Below, one piece after another: positions 43,909 through 51,812 of a stretch of DNA of 64,000 nucleotides. The translations under genes and the position numbers were made by a program. The DNA comes from Streptomyces sp. DH12 (GTDB taxonomy: Bacteria > Actinomycetota > Actinomycetes > Streptomycetales > Streptomycetaceae). Below the pieces are notes generated by a model. The model did not search any database, had not been told where the DNA came from, and saw only the letters and a program-made list of their open reading frames with translations. The first letter of the stretch is position 1; each line of letters begins with the position of its first letter. The stretch spans positions 1 through 64,000 of the forward strand of contig NZ_JAHWGT010000016.1 of NCBI RefSeq assembly GCF_020873895.1, in the 5' to 3' direction.

Positions 43909-46488
43909 TCAGCGGGTGTGGAGGACGCGGGGGAGGGTGCGGTACTGGTCTCGGGCGGCGGCCAGGCGCTTGGCGGCGGTGGACTTGGGGCGACCGGTCT
44001 CGGTGATGGCGTCGTCGAGCGAGACCTTGTCGGCGCCGCCGCGAGACCTCATCAGGTCCAGCAGGTGGCGGGTCTCGGTCTCGGGGTCTCCCAGCGGGAC
44101 CACGGTCCCGCTCTTACCGGTCTCGCGGGTATTGCCGGTCTCGGCCGGGGTGGTCTCGCCGGTCTCCCCGGCGGGCCCGGTCCCGGTCCCGGTCTCGCCG
44201 GTGCTCCTGGTCATGGCCGGGCTGGTCTCGCCGGTCTCTCCCGGAGACCCGGTGCGGGTCTCGCCGGTCTCACTGGTCTCGCGGGTCCTGGTCTCGCTGG
44301 TCTTCCCGGTCTTGGTCTCGCGGGTCTCCTTGGTCCCGCTGGTCTCCCGGGCGGTGGTCGAGGTGGTGTGGGCCCTGGTGGTCCCGGGGGCGTTGCCGGT
44401 CTCGCTGCGGTCTCGCGAACCCGGGGCGGCGGCCGATCCGGTCTCCCGCCGCGCTCCGGCGGGAAGGGCGCGGCGCGCGCCGGTCTCGCCCAGCGCTCCC
44501 TGCCCGCTGGTCCCGGTCTCGCCCGGGTGTGTCTCGGTCTTCTCCGGTCCCGGCCCGGTCCCACTGTGAGTGGTCCCGGTCTCGATCCGCTCCACGGTCC
44601 AGGTCCCACCGGAGCCGAGGAACTGGGCGGTGAGACGGGGGATCTGGGCGGGAGTGAGACCGGCCGAGACCGGGACCACCCGGTAGGACCGGGGGAGCGG
44701 AACTCCCCTGCGGGCAGCCCGCAGGGTCTCCTTGCGCGCGAGACTGGTCTCGGCCGCGCTCCAGGCCCGGTCCAGCGTGGTCAGCGACGCGTCCGTGATC
44801 GCCAGCGACCAGGCGGTGAAGGAGTGCCGCGGGTAGCGCAGCCAGCGAACGAGCCCGATCGAGGGACGGGCTGCGGCGACCTTCCCGTCCTCGCGCAGCT
44901 GCTTGCGGTGGATGAGCGAGGCGTACAGCTCCCACAGCACCATCCCGACGATCGACATCGCGGCGAACGCGACCGCCTTCGGCGTGAAGTGCCAGTAGGT
45001 GATCTGCTGCGTCCACTCCTTCGCGGTTGCGTCCCAGACCCTGCTGCCGGCCACGGTCTGCCCGGAGGCGTGCCAGAAGTTCATCACCGCGGCGCCCACC
45101 GCGAAGACCCACGTCGACACCCGGTAGAGCAGGCCGGCATCGCCGACCTTGCGGGCCTGGTGGTACATCCAGCCGACGAACGCGGTCGACAGCTCCCACG
45201 CGGCGGCGAACAGGATCGTGAAAGGGGCGACCCAGCCGAGGATGTCCTCGGCGAAGCCGGCCTGCCCGGTCCAAGCCACCGCCATCGGCGCGGTGATCGG
45301 ACCGACCACCAGCAGCCGCTCGGTGTTGGTCTTCGCCCACTCCCTCAACCACTCGCCCGCCGTGGGCTTGCCCTCACGGCGCGCGGCCCGCTCCTCCAAG
45401 CGCTCGGTGCGGGCCTGGCGGCGCAGCTTCTTGCGGGCCAGTCGCCGCTCGGTGCGGTCGGTCGCCCGCCGCATCTTCTCGGCCGCCTTCACCAGCAGCT
45501 CCTCGGCCCGCTGCTGTGCCCGGGCGGCCTCCTCGGCCTCGCGGCGGGCCTCCTCCAGCGCCTCGGCTGCCTGCTCCTGCTCAGCCGCGGCCGCGGTGCG
45601 GGCGCGCTCCAGGAGCCGGTCGGCGTCGACGCGGGCAGTGCGGGTGGCCCGCTCGGCGTCTTCCGCGGCCTGCTGGCGCTGCCGGGCGATGTCCTCCTGC
45701 GCCAACTGCCGCAGCCGGATCGCCTCCTGCTTCGCTGCCTGCCGCTCCCGGTCAGCGTCCTCCCGCCGCGCGGCCGCTGCCCGCTTCGCCTCCTGGACAA
45801 GCCGGTCGGCCTCGGCCCGGGCCCGCTGCGCCACCTCCTCGGCGCCCTTCGCGGCGCGGGCCTGACTGTCAGCCGCGGCGCGCTCCGCGCCAGCGAGCAA
45901 TTCGGAGCACCTGGCCTCAGCCGCGGCGGTGACCCGCGCCGCCTCTTGCCCGGCCGCGGCCCGAACCTGCTCGGCGTCGGCGGCTGCCGCCGTGGCGGTC
46001 TGCTGCGCCTGGACGCGAGCGGCGGCCAGGACCTCCTCGGCCCTTTCGGTGGCGGCCTGGGTGAGGGCGGCGGCCTCGACTCGCGCGTCACCGAGCAACC
46101 GCTCGGCGTCGGCGGCCGCCGCGGTGGCGGCCTCGGCACGCAGCCGCTCGGCGGTCGCCGACGCAGCGGCCAGGATGCGGGAGCGGTCGGCGGTGGCCGT
46201 TTCGGTGATCGCGGCGGCCTGCGTGCGAGCCGCCTCCACCAGCTTGTCGACGCGGACCTCACCGTTGGCGAGGACCCGTGCGGCCTCCTCTGCGGCAAGG
46301 GCCCGCACGTCCGCGGCGCGGTCCGCGGCGTCGGCCAGGGCCGGGTCGGCCTCCGGCCAGACCGGCGGCATGGCGATCGTCTCGGGGGCGGGCGCCGGAG
46401 CGGGGGACGCGGTCGGCGACGCCGGGCCCCGTCCGCTCCGGCCAGCCTTCGCGGCCGCCCTGCGTCGGGTGGCGGTCTTCGATGCCAC
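43909..46488 (-). CDS. DUF2637-type membrane protein with giant Ala-rich coiled coil
   Basis: 859 residues. Residues ~45-400 are an Ala/Glu/Arg coiled coil (AERLLGDARVEAAALTQAAT...). Four membrane helices (~405-560: GWVAPFTILFAAAWELSTAF, YRVSTWVFAVGAAVMNFWHA, AVAFAAMSIVGMVLWELYAS) fit DUF2637 as found in SpdB2-type spread proteins. A long Thr/Glu/Gly linker follows (ETGETR/ETGKT repeats, ~640-790), and the last 60 residues look like an HTH (KVSLDDAITETGRPKSTAAK). Probably organises the conjugation apparatus at septa. The linker and coiled coil make it much larger than usual. Confidence 0.75.
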   Translation of the reverse strand: MASKTATRRRAAAKAGRSGRGPASPTASPAPAPAPETIAMPPVWPEADPALADAADRAADVRALAAEEAARVLANGEVRVDKLVEAARTQAAAITETATADRSRILAAASATAERLRAEAATAAAADAERLLGDARVEAAALTQAATERAEEVLAAARVQAQQTATAAAADAEQVRAAAGQEAARVTAAAEARCSELLAGAERAAADSQARAAKGAEEVAQRARAEADRLVQEAKRAAAARREDADRERQAAKQEAIRLRQLAQEDIARQRQQAAEDAERATRTARVDADRLLERARTAAAAEQEQAAEALEEARREAEEAARAQQRAEELLVKAAEKMRRATDRTERRLARKKLRRQARTERLEERAARREGKPTAGEWLREWAKTNTERLLVVGPITAPMAVAWTGQAGFAEDILGWVAPFTILFAAAWELSTAFVGWMYHQARKVGDAGLLYRVSTWVFAVGAAVMNFWHASGQTVAGSRVWDATAKEWTQQITYWHFTPKAVAFAAMSIVGMVLWELYASLIHRKQLREDGKVAAARPSIGLVRWLRYPRHSFTAWSLAITDASLTTLDRAWSAAETSLARKETLRAARRGVPLPRSYRVVPVSAGLTPAQIPRLTAQFLGSGGTWTVERIETGTTHSGTGPGPEKTETHPGETGTSGQGALGETGARRALPAGARRETGSAAAPGSRDRSETGNAPGTTRAHTTSTTARETSGTKETRETKTGKTSETRTRETSETGETRTGSPGETGETSPAMTRSTGETGTGTGPAGETGETTPAETGNTRETGKSGTVVPLGDPETETRHLLDLMRSRGGADKVSLDDAITETGRPKSTAAKRLAAARDQYRTLPRVLHTR

Positions 46489-46534
46489 AGGAGTTGTCCT
46501 CTCTTACAGATCGGTCGGTAGGGTCGTGACCGGT

Positions 46535-46575
46535 CCCCCGGACCCTCGGCAGCGTGAATGCCGAGGGCCCGGGGG
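46535..46575 (-). terminator. Long hairpin terminator
   Basis: 17-bp stem with one mismatch (46535-46551 with 46559-46575), loop 7, directly downstream of the 46585 stop. Confidence 0.75.
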
Positions 46576-46584
46576 ATCGCTGTA

Positions 46585-46971
46585 TCAACCGCGCTGCGGC
46601 GGCAGCTCGCGCCGCCGCGGGCCCTGGTCGGCTCGGGTGCCCTGCTGGGCGAGCCAGGCCATCGCGGCCGACGTCATCTCCGCGGCGGCTCCGTCGGCCT
46701 GCAGGGGAGCGGTGTCGATGTCGCGCATCGCGTCGGCCGGCGGCAGCAGCCGCATGTACTGGGGCAACGCGCCGTAGATCGGACGCAGCGTCTTCAGCTC
46801 GGTCAGCTCGTAGTCGCCGCTCGCCCACGCCTTCTCGACGCGGCAGGGGAAGGTGTGGCCCGGCTCGCCCGCCCAAAACCGGCTCGGGTCGCGGTACAGC
46901 ACGAAGTCACCCCTGTTGAACACGGCGGCGGCCTGACCGGCGGCCGGCTCGGGGGAGTGGGAGTGGTGCAT
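46585..46971 (-). CDS. Hypothetical protein
   Basis: 128 residues from ATG 46971 (AAGGAG six bases upstream). His-rich start, then FNRGDFVLYRDPSRFWAGEP...PCRVEKAWASGDYELTELKT, an SH3/Tudor-like beta pattern, and a helical tail. Unknown role in the transfer region. Preceded by a leader repeat shared with the 47984 gene. Confidence 0.6.
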   Translation of the reverse strand: MHHSHSPEPAAGQAAAVFNRGDFVLYRDPSRFWAGEPGHTFPCRVEKAWASGDYELTELKTLRPIYGALPQYMRLLPPADAMRDIDTAPLQADGAAAEMTSAAMAWLAQQGTRADQGPRRRELPPQRG

Positions 46972-46995
46972 GCGGTGCTCCTTCTGCGTCGCGGT

Positions 46996-47075
46996 GGTCC
47001 GGGCTGTCCGGCTCCCCTCGGCCCCGCCCGTACCGGCCCCCGCGATGGGGGTCGGGACGGGCGGGGGAGGCAACC
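46996..47075 (-). repeat. Terminator/leader repeat copy 1
   Basis: About 75 bases, on the plus strand CCGGGCTGTCCGGCTCCCCT...GCCCCGCCCGTACCGGCCCC, repeated at 48010-48085. It forms a long imperfect hairpin and lies between a stop and the next start in both places. Confidence 0.65.
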
Positions 47076-47091
47076 GCCAGGCGGCGGATTG

Positions 47092-47403
47092 TCAGGCGGC
47101 GTCCAGGACCCGGCACGCGGCGACGGCTGTGGCGCGGGGATCCGTGGTGGCGTCGGCGATCCGGGTTGCCTCGTCGAAGTCGCCGCGGGCGACGGCGGCC
47201 GCGGCGCGGCGGGCGGCGTCCCAGTCGATGACCTGCCGCCGCGACCGCGGCTGGGGGCGGAGGGTGCGCAGGGTGTGGCGGAGGGGGTGGGCGCGGCGGG
47301 CCCGGGCCACGCGCGCGGCGGCGTCGCGGCAGCCGGCTTCGAGGAGGACCTGCTGGGAGTCGTAGTCGGCGGCGGTCCAGCCGCGGCCGGAGCGGGCGTT
47401 CAT
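47092..47403 (-). CDS. Hypothetical Arg/Ala-rich protein
   Basis: 103 residues from ATG 47403 (CTGGAGG upstream). MNARSGRGWTAADYDSQQVL..., helices of the AARRAAAAVARGDFDEATRI type, ending in AVAACRVLDAA. Basic, helical; perhaps DNA-binding. Unknown family. Confidence 0.55.
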   Translation of the reverse strand: MNARSGRGWTAADYDSQQVLLEAGCRDAAARVARARRAHPLRHTLRTLRPQPRSRRQVIDWDAARRAAAAVARGDFDEATRIADATTDPRATAVAACRVLDAA

Positions 47404-47457
47404 CCGTACCTCCAGTGGCGTGGCCCGGGTCCTGCCCGGGCGCGGAGCGGTGAAAGA

Positions 47458-47484
47458 CCGGCCGCCCGTCACACGGGCGGCCGG
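47458..47484 (-). terminator. Hairpin terminator
   Basis: Perfect 12-bp stem CCGGCCGCCCGT (47458-47469) / ACGGGCGGCCGG (47473-47484), loop CAC. Confidence 0.7.
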
Positions 47485-47597
47485 CCTGGGGGAGTGCGGT
47501 GGTGCGGGCGGCGCACCCAGCCGGGGCGACGGGCCGGGAGGGGGCGGGGGTCAGCCCTGTGCGGGCGACCACAGGCGGCAGGCGGAAAGCGGAGTGG

Positions 47598-47984
47598 TCA
47601 GCGGACCCAACGGCCGTCCTTGATGACCTGCCTGCCGTCCTTGAGGGTCAGGCTGGTGACGAAGCAGGACAGCTCGGTGCCGTCCAGCGCGCGCCGCGTG
47701 TAGTCCGTGGCCCAGACGTCCTCGCCGTCCCGGCTGCCGAAGAGGTAGACCCGGGTGGCGAAGGCCGGCTCCAGCGCGGCGGCCGCGTTCTGCGCCCGGG
47801 ACTCGGTCGGCAGCACCAGCGTGCCGCAGGAGTCGTTCAGGCCGACCAGGTAGAGGTCGTGTAGCTCGAAGCCGCGCACGTCGAGCACGCTGAGCACCGG
47901 CTCCGTCGAGCCGACGGTGTAGACCCGGTTCGGGTGGCTCTTGGTCCAGCGGCCCCCACCGAACCGGCTCATGTCGTAGACCAT
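47598..47984 (-). CDS. Hypothetical protein
   Basis: 128 residues from ATG 47984 (GAGGAGATCACC upstream): MVYDMSRFGGGRWTKSHPNR..., LDVRGFELHDLYLVGLNDSC, FATRVYLFGSRDGEDVWATD. Mixed alpha/beta fold, acidic. Not recognised. Preceded by copy 2 of the leader repeat. Confidence 0.6.
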   Translation of the reverse strand: MVYDMSRFGGGRWTKSHPNRVYTVGSTEPVLSVLDVRGFELHDLYLVGLNDSCGTLVLPTESRAQNAAAALEPAFATRVYLFGSRDGEDVWATDYTRRALDGTELSCFVTSLTLKDGRQVIKDGRWVR

Positions 47985-48009
47985 GGTGATCTCCTCGTCA
48001 GGGCGTTCG

Positions 48010-48085
48010 GGCCGGGCTGTCCGGCTCCCCTCAGCCCCGCCCGTACCGGCCCCGCGGCGGGGTCGATACGGGCGGAGGAGGCAGC
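48010..48085 (-). repeat. Terminator/leader repeat copy 2
   Basis: Same orientation and same relation to a downstream start as copy 1 at 46996-47075; core GTCCGGCTCCCCTC(A/G)GCCC conserved. Confidence 0.65.
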
Positions 48086-48099
48086 CAGCAGACGCGGCG

Positions 48100-48609
48100 T
48101 CAGGCAGTAGTGAGACCGCCGAGGGGCAGCGGCTGTACCCGCCAGGCCACCTCGGCGGCCGAGGGCGTCCCGGCACCGGCCGGCTGCGTGGCCCACCCGC
48201 TGCGCGGCGCGCCCTCCGCCTCCGCCGCGGCCTCGGCCGCCTCCAGGGTGGCGTGGACGCTGTGCAGCGCCCCGCGGCGGAACAGGGCGTAGACGCGGTC
48301 GGCGGTGCTTCGCCGACGAGCGGTGCGCAGCAGCGCCCGCAGGACGGCGCGGTCCTCGGTGTCCAGCAAGGCCTGGGCACGCAGGGCCGCCAGCTCGCCC
48401 TCGGCGCGGGCGGCGTCGCGCTCGGCCTGAAGGCGGTCGGCGTGCGAACGCGCGAGCTGGTGGAGCTGGGACTCGACCACGCTCTCGGCGCGGATGGCGG
48501 AGTCCGTCGCGGTGGCCGCCTCGGTGCGGGCGGCGTCACGCTCGGCGCGCGCCTCGTCCAGGGCGGCGTGGAGGTCAGACAAGGTGGTCGTACGGACTAA
48601 GCGGAGCAT
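48100..48609 (-). CDS. Coiled-coil protein
   Basis: 169 residues from ATG 48609 (GGAGAGCCC upstream). MLRLVRTTTLSDLHAALDEA then a long Ala/Arg/Glu coiled coil (ERDAARTEAATATDSAIRAE...), later a small mixed domain (RVYALFRRGALHSVHATLEA). Membership in the transfer set is inferred from position. Confidence 0.6.
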   Translation of the reverse strand: MLRLVRTTTLSDLHAALDEARAERDAARTEAATATDSAIRAESVVESQLHQLARSHADRLQAERDAARAEGELAALRAQALLDTEDRAVLRALLRTARRRSTADRVYALFRRGALHSVHATLEAAEAAAEAEGAPRSGWATQPAGAGTPSAAEVAWRVQPLPLGGLTTA

Positions 48610-48680
48610 GGGCTCTCCGAGGTCTCGGCGGAACGGGGCGGCGACGGGGCCGGGCACAGGGCGGGCCGCTTCCCTTCACC

Positions 48681-48722
48681 GCCCCGGTCCCGCCCCCTCC
48701 GCGGAGGGGGCGGGACCGGGGC
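48681..48722. terminator. 42-nt perfect palindrome terminator
   Basis: GCCCCGGTCCCGCCCCCTCC (48681-48700) mirrors 48703-48722, with the central GC completing CCGCGG, giving 21 bp of self-complementarity. Downstream of the leftward 48746 gene. Confidence 0.75.
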
Positions 48723-48745
48723 GGATCAGGTAGCCGGCAGGCCGG

Positions 48746-48913
48746 TCAGCGGCGGAGCTGCCGGGTGTAGGCGTCCTGCAGCTCGGCGAGCGCCCGAAGC
48801 AGGTGCTCGCCGGTGGTGCAGTGCGACGTCGTCGTGCACTCGGCGCAGGTACGGGTGTGGGTCCGGTAGGCGGTGCTGGCCGCCATGTACCGCTGGTACA
48901 GACGGTCAGCCAC
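48746..48913 (-). CDS. Small cysteine-containing protein
   Basis: 55 residues from GTG 48913, overlapping the stop of the tiny gene upstream. VADRLYQRYMAASTAYRTHT RTCAECTTTSHC (zinc-ribbon-like CxxC...C) and a helix LLRALAELQDAYTRQL. Part of a coupled cluster with the WhiB gene. Confidence 0.55.
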   Translation of the reverse strand: MADRLYQRYMAASTAYRTHTRTCAECTTTSHCTTGEHLLRALAELQDAYTRQLRR

Positions 48914-48995
48914 CGCGCACCTGCCTCTGCTGCTCCGACTGCTCGTTGACGCGGCGCAGCTCGGCTTCCATGCGCTCACGGTCGGCGTCGGTCAT
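48906..48995 (-). CDS. 29-residue peptide coupled to WhiB gene
   Basis: MTDADRERMEAELRRVNEQS EQQRQVRGG: a single charged helix. Its start overlaps the WhiB stop and its end overlaps the next gene, so it may serve mainly in translational coupling. Confidence 0.4.
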   Translation of the reverse strand: MTDADRERMEAELRRVNEQSEQQRQVRGG

Positions 48996-49264
48996 GCCGA
49001 CACCCCCCGCCCCGGACGGGCCCGGCGGGCGGCACGGCGCTTCAACGCGCGCCGCTCGTCCTCCGACAGCCCACCCCACACCCCGTGCTCCTGCCCGGTC
49101 GCCAGCGCCCACTGCCCGCACCGGTCCATCACGGGACAGCGCCGGCACACCGAACGGGCCTCCTCGACCTGGAGGACCGCCAGCCCGGTGGTGCCGATAG
49201 GGAAGAACAGGTCGGGGTCCTCCGCGCGGCAGGCCGCGCGGTGCCGCCAGTCCACGCCGCTCAC
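48992..49264 (-). CDS. WhiB-family iron-sulfur transcription factor
   Basis: 90 residues from GTG 49264. Four cysteines in WhiB order: RAACRAEDPDLFFP, then VCRRCPVMDRC, followed by the GVWGG turn and basic C-terminal tail (LKRRAARRARPGRG). Wbl proteins hold a [4Fe-4S] cluster and work with sigma factors; plasmid-borne copies are common in Streptomyces transfer regions. The start overlaps the upstream stop. Confidence 0.92.
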   Translation of the reverse strand: MSGVDWRHRAACRAEDPDLFFPIGTTGLAVLQVEEARSVCRRCPVMDRCGQWALATGQEHGVWGGLSEDERRALKRRAARRARPGRGVSA

Positions 49265-49611
49265 CGCCCCGCGCCCGAGGCGGGCAGGGCGGCGCCGCTG
49301 CCGGCGTTCACGCAGCGGCAGCGCCAGTACCCGCAGATCGGGCAGGCGTCCTCCGCCGCCGACACCGGCCGACCGACCGTCAGGAGCAGCCGGCGGCCGT
49401 GGTCGGGCGCCTGCTCGGCGAGGGTGCGGCGCGCGCGGCGCCCGGCGAGCCGGGCCCGCCGGTCGCCGTCCGCGACCAGGTGCTGCACGAGCCGGTGGAA
49501 CGCGGCGTCGTCGTCCGGCTCCAGACCGCGGGCGTTGTCGTCGCGCTCGATGTCGTCGAGGATCCGGGCCCGCGGCGCGGACGGGGCCGGGGTGCGTGTC
49601 ATGCTGGGCAT
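49261..49611 (-). CDS. Hypothetical protein with C-terminal zinc motif
   Basis: 116 residues from ATG 49611 (ATG 49602 possible). Helical basic body (FHRLVQHLVADGDRRARLAG RRARRTLAEQ) and a cysteine motif CPICGYWRCRC near the end. Coupled to the WhiB gene by a GTGA overlap. Confidence 0.6.
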   Translation of the reverse strand: MPSMTRTPAPSAPRARILDDIERDDNARGLEPDDDAAFHRLVQHLVADGDRRARLAGRRARRTLAEQAPDHGRRLLLTVGRPVSAAEDACPICGYWRCRCVNAGSGAALPASGAGR

Positions 49612-49644
49612 GTAGGTCTGCCTCTCTGTCAGGTGACCTGCGAA

Positions 49645-49677
49645 GACAGCCCCAGGGGCGCAATCCCTGGGGCTGTC
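49645..49677 (-). terminator. Hairpin terminator
   Basis: Perfect 13-bp stem GACAGCCCCAGGG (49645-49657) / 49665-49677, loop GCGCAAT. Confidence 0.75.
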
Positions 49678-49710
49678 GTTGTGCTGGCTGGTCGTACGAC
49701 CGGCCACGAC

Positions 49711-49750
49711 CACCGGCCACCCCCGTGAGTGCAGGAGGGGGTGGCCGGTG
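49711..49750 (-). terminator. Hairpin terminator
   Basis: Perfect 14-bp stem CACCGGCCACCCCC (49711-49724) / 49737-49750. With the next hairpin it separates the 50716 gene from the WhiB cluster. Confidence 0.75.
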
Positions 49751-49855
49751 ATCGTGGGCGTCCGTCCGGGTCGACTGGTCAGGCGGCGGCGTACTCGCGG
49801 CGGCATCCGGAGCGGATCGTCCGGCGCAGCCGGGGCCGGGGATAGTTTGTGCGGG

Positions 49856-50716
49856 TCAGGCCGCGAGCGCGGGCCTGCGGCAGCGGGCGGTGTACGCGGC
49901 GGCGGTCTCGCCCGCGGCCGGGACGGGCAGCGCGGCCCGAACCTTGGCCACCAGCTTGGAGTGCTCGGACTGGTCCGCCAGGGTCAGGGGGCGACGCCAG
50001 ATGGTGGCCAGGTGCGTGTAGGCGGCGCGGGCGATGTGCTCGTCGAGGATGTCGCTCGCCGAGCGGTCCGTACCGGCGTCGGCCAGGGCGCGCAGGGTGC
50101 CGGTGGCCAGGGCGCGGACGGAGCGACCGTCCCCGGCGGTCTGCCGGGCCATGGCCAGCGGGGCGCCGGCGGGTCCGTCGACGGCCCGACCGCGAGTGGT
50201 GGGGATCGCGTCGGCGGGAACCGCACGGGCGGCGTCGGCCCGGCGGGCGGCGGGCACCGCATGCTCCCACTGCGCTCGCCGGTCCGCGGGGCGCTCCTGC
50301 GGCCGGGCGACCTTGAGGGTCTGCACGGTGGCGCGGCGGTGACGGGTCAGGTCGACCGCGAGGCGCTCCTCGCGCGCCCACTCCTCGTACTGGCGGTTCC
50401 AGGTTTCCTGGGTGATGTCGACGTCGACGAGGCGGTTGCTGGAGCTGCAGCGGATCGCGGCGTCGACGCCGGCCCGGCCGGTGTGGTGCGGGACGAGCTT
50501 GAGCAGGTAGGTGCCGCGGTGGGGGGTCACGGCCACCCAGGTCTTGCAGGCCGGGCAGACCAGCGAGATGCGGCGCTTCTGGGTGGACGCGACCCGCCGC
50601 ATGTCGATGTGGCCGGGCGACAGGGTCGAGAGGACGATCGCGTCGAGGGGGCTGACGCGGGAGGTACGGGTACGGCCCCGGCGCTTGGCGGCCTTGGGCA
50701 GGGCGAGCTCGGGCAT
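49856..50716 (-). CDS. Hypothetical zinc-finger protein, first gene of leftward set
   Basis: 286 residues from ATG 50716 (GAGGAGTCGTT upstream). CPACKTWVAVTPHRGTYLLK suggests a zinc ribbon at ~55; then a basic helical middle (LTRHRRATVQTLKVARPQER) and an all-helical end. Not recognised. Its promoter is probably the TTGACA-N17-TAACCT at 51007-50979 with regulator repeats in the spacer. Confidence 0.6.
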   Translation of the reverse strand: MPELALPKAAKRRGRTRTSRVSPLDAIVLSTLSPGHIDMRRVASTQKRRISLVCPACKTWVAVTPHRGTYLLKLVPHHTGRAGVDAAIRCSSSNRLVDVDITQETWNRQYEEWAREERLAVDLTRHRRATVQTLKVARPQERPADRRAQWEHAVPAARRADAARAVPADAIPTTRGRAVDGPAGAPLAMARQTAGDGRSVRALATGTLRALADAGTDRSASDILDEHIARAAYTHLATIWRRPLTLADQSEHSKLVAKVRAALPVPAAGETAAAYTARCRRPALAA

Positions 50717-50964
50717 AACGACTCCTCGGCAGGAGAAGGGGAGGGGTGTTCGCGGGGGCGGATGCTCTCTCCACCCACCAGGTCCACGAGCCAGCGGCCC
50801 GTGTCCCGGCGGATAGACAGCGCATCAGCGCTGAGGTTGCAAGCAGTTCCGCCGGCCTGAGGGGTTTGGTCTTGGCTACCGCCTCCGGCCACCTGCCCGA
50901 CTCCGAAGAGACGGGCTGCAGAAACTGCGGTGGTGCGACTACGCGGTGCTCCCGGGGGATCACC

Positions 50965-51020
50965 GTCTTACCTACATCAGGTTACCTCAGGTACCCTCAG
51001 GTGTCAAGCGGTATAGTGAG
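50965..51020. promoter_or_regulatory. Divergent promoter with three TCAGGT operator repeats
   Basis: TCAGGT at 50977, 50987 and 50997, exactly 10 bp apart, the middle one in the palindrome TACCTCAGGTA. Minus strand: TTGACA (51007-51002), 17-base spacer, TAACCT (50984-50979), a good promoter for the leftward genes. Plus strand: TATAGT at 51012-51017 for the GntR gene. The repeats sit in the spacer of the leftward promoter. Confidence 0.65.
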
Positions 51021-51053
51021 GCACCTAGACGGAAGTGAAGGAGGCGAGGCGAC

Positions 51054-51812
51054 ATGCCAGGGCAACCGCGGGCCGACAACCGGCCGCCATACGCGCGCAT
51101 CGCGGGTCACTACCGCGACCTCATCAGCTCCGGGGAGCTGGCGCCGGGCGACCTGCTGCCCAGCATCCGCGCCCTGGCAGATCAGTGGCAGGTCAGCACC
51201 GCAACGGCCGACCGGGCCATGAAACTGCTGCGCGACGAGAAGCTGGTCAACGGCATCCCGGGCGTTGGCACCGAGGTCATGGCGCGTCCCGTGTCGCTCG
51301 CATCCGGATCGGAGCGCCACGATCGGAGCGCCACGACGAAGTCGTCCTGGGGCGTGGGGGAAAAATCCTCCGGCCACACCGCAGGCATGGTGCCGGCCCC
51401 CGAGGACGTCGCGGATGCGCTCGGCATCGAGCCTGGTGAGGATGTGATTCGTCGAAGCCGTGTCTACCGAGATGCTCACGGGATCGTCTCCCACTCAACG
51501 TCCTGGATCCCGGCGGAGTTCGCCCAGGCGCTGCCCGAGCTCGCCCGCAGCGAGCGCCTCAAGGGCGGGCTGTCGCTGGACCTCATCGCCGAAGCCACTG
51601 GCCGCCACGTCGTACAGCGTGTGGATGAGGAGACGGCACGCATCGCCACCGCCCGGGACCTCGAGCTCCTGGAACTGGAGCCCGACACCGTCGCAGCGAT
51701 CCTTGTGCTGACCGCGCGCTTCCTGGACGCCGACGGCGAGCTACTGGAGTACGGCGTGGACCTGGGCGCCCCCGGCCGTACCCGGCGAACCACGTCCGAG
51801 GTTCTGCGATGA
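51054..51812 (+). CDS. GntR-family regulator (likely transfer repressor)
   Basis: 252 residues. N-terminal winged helix YARIAGHYRDLISSGELAPG DLLPSIRALADQWQVSTATA, effector domain of HutC/UTRA type (~110-240: EDVIRRSRVYRDAHGIVSHS, ELLELEPDTVAAILVLTARF). Streptomyces plasmids use GntR repressors (KorA/KorSA type) to control transfer genes; this one lies head-to-head with the transfer block, with repeats between. Start ATG 51054 with GAAGGAGGCG upstream. Overlaps the next gene (ATGA). Confidence 0.85.
   Translation: MPGQPRADNRPPYARIAGHYRDLISSGELAPGDLLPSIRALADQWQVSTATADRAMKLLRDEKLVNGIPGVGTEVMARPVSLASGSERHDRSATTKSSWGVGEKSSGHTAGMVPAPEDVADALGIEPGEDVIRRSRVYRDAHGIVSHSTSWIPAEFAQALPELARSERLKGGLSLDLIAEATGRHVVQRVDEETARIATARDLELLELEPDTVAAILVLTARFLDADGELLEYGVDLGAPGRTRRTTSEVLR

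Noticed and set aside
37921-46521. Three plus-strand frames of 770-870 codons opposite the transfer genes
   Set aside because: Shadow frames; the minus strand carries Walker motifs, membrane helices and ribosome sites.
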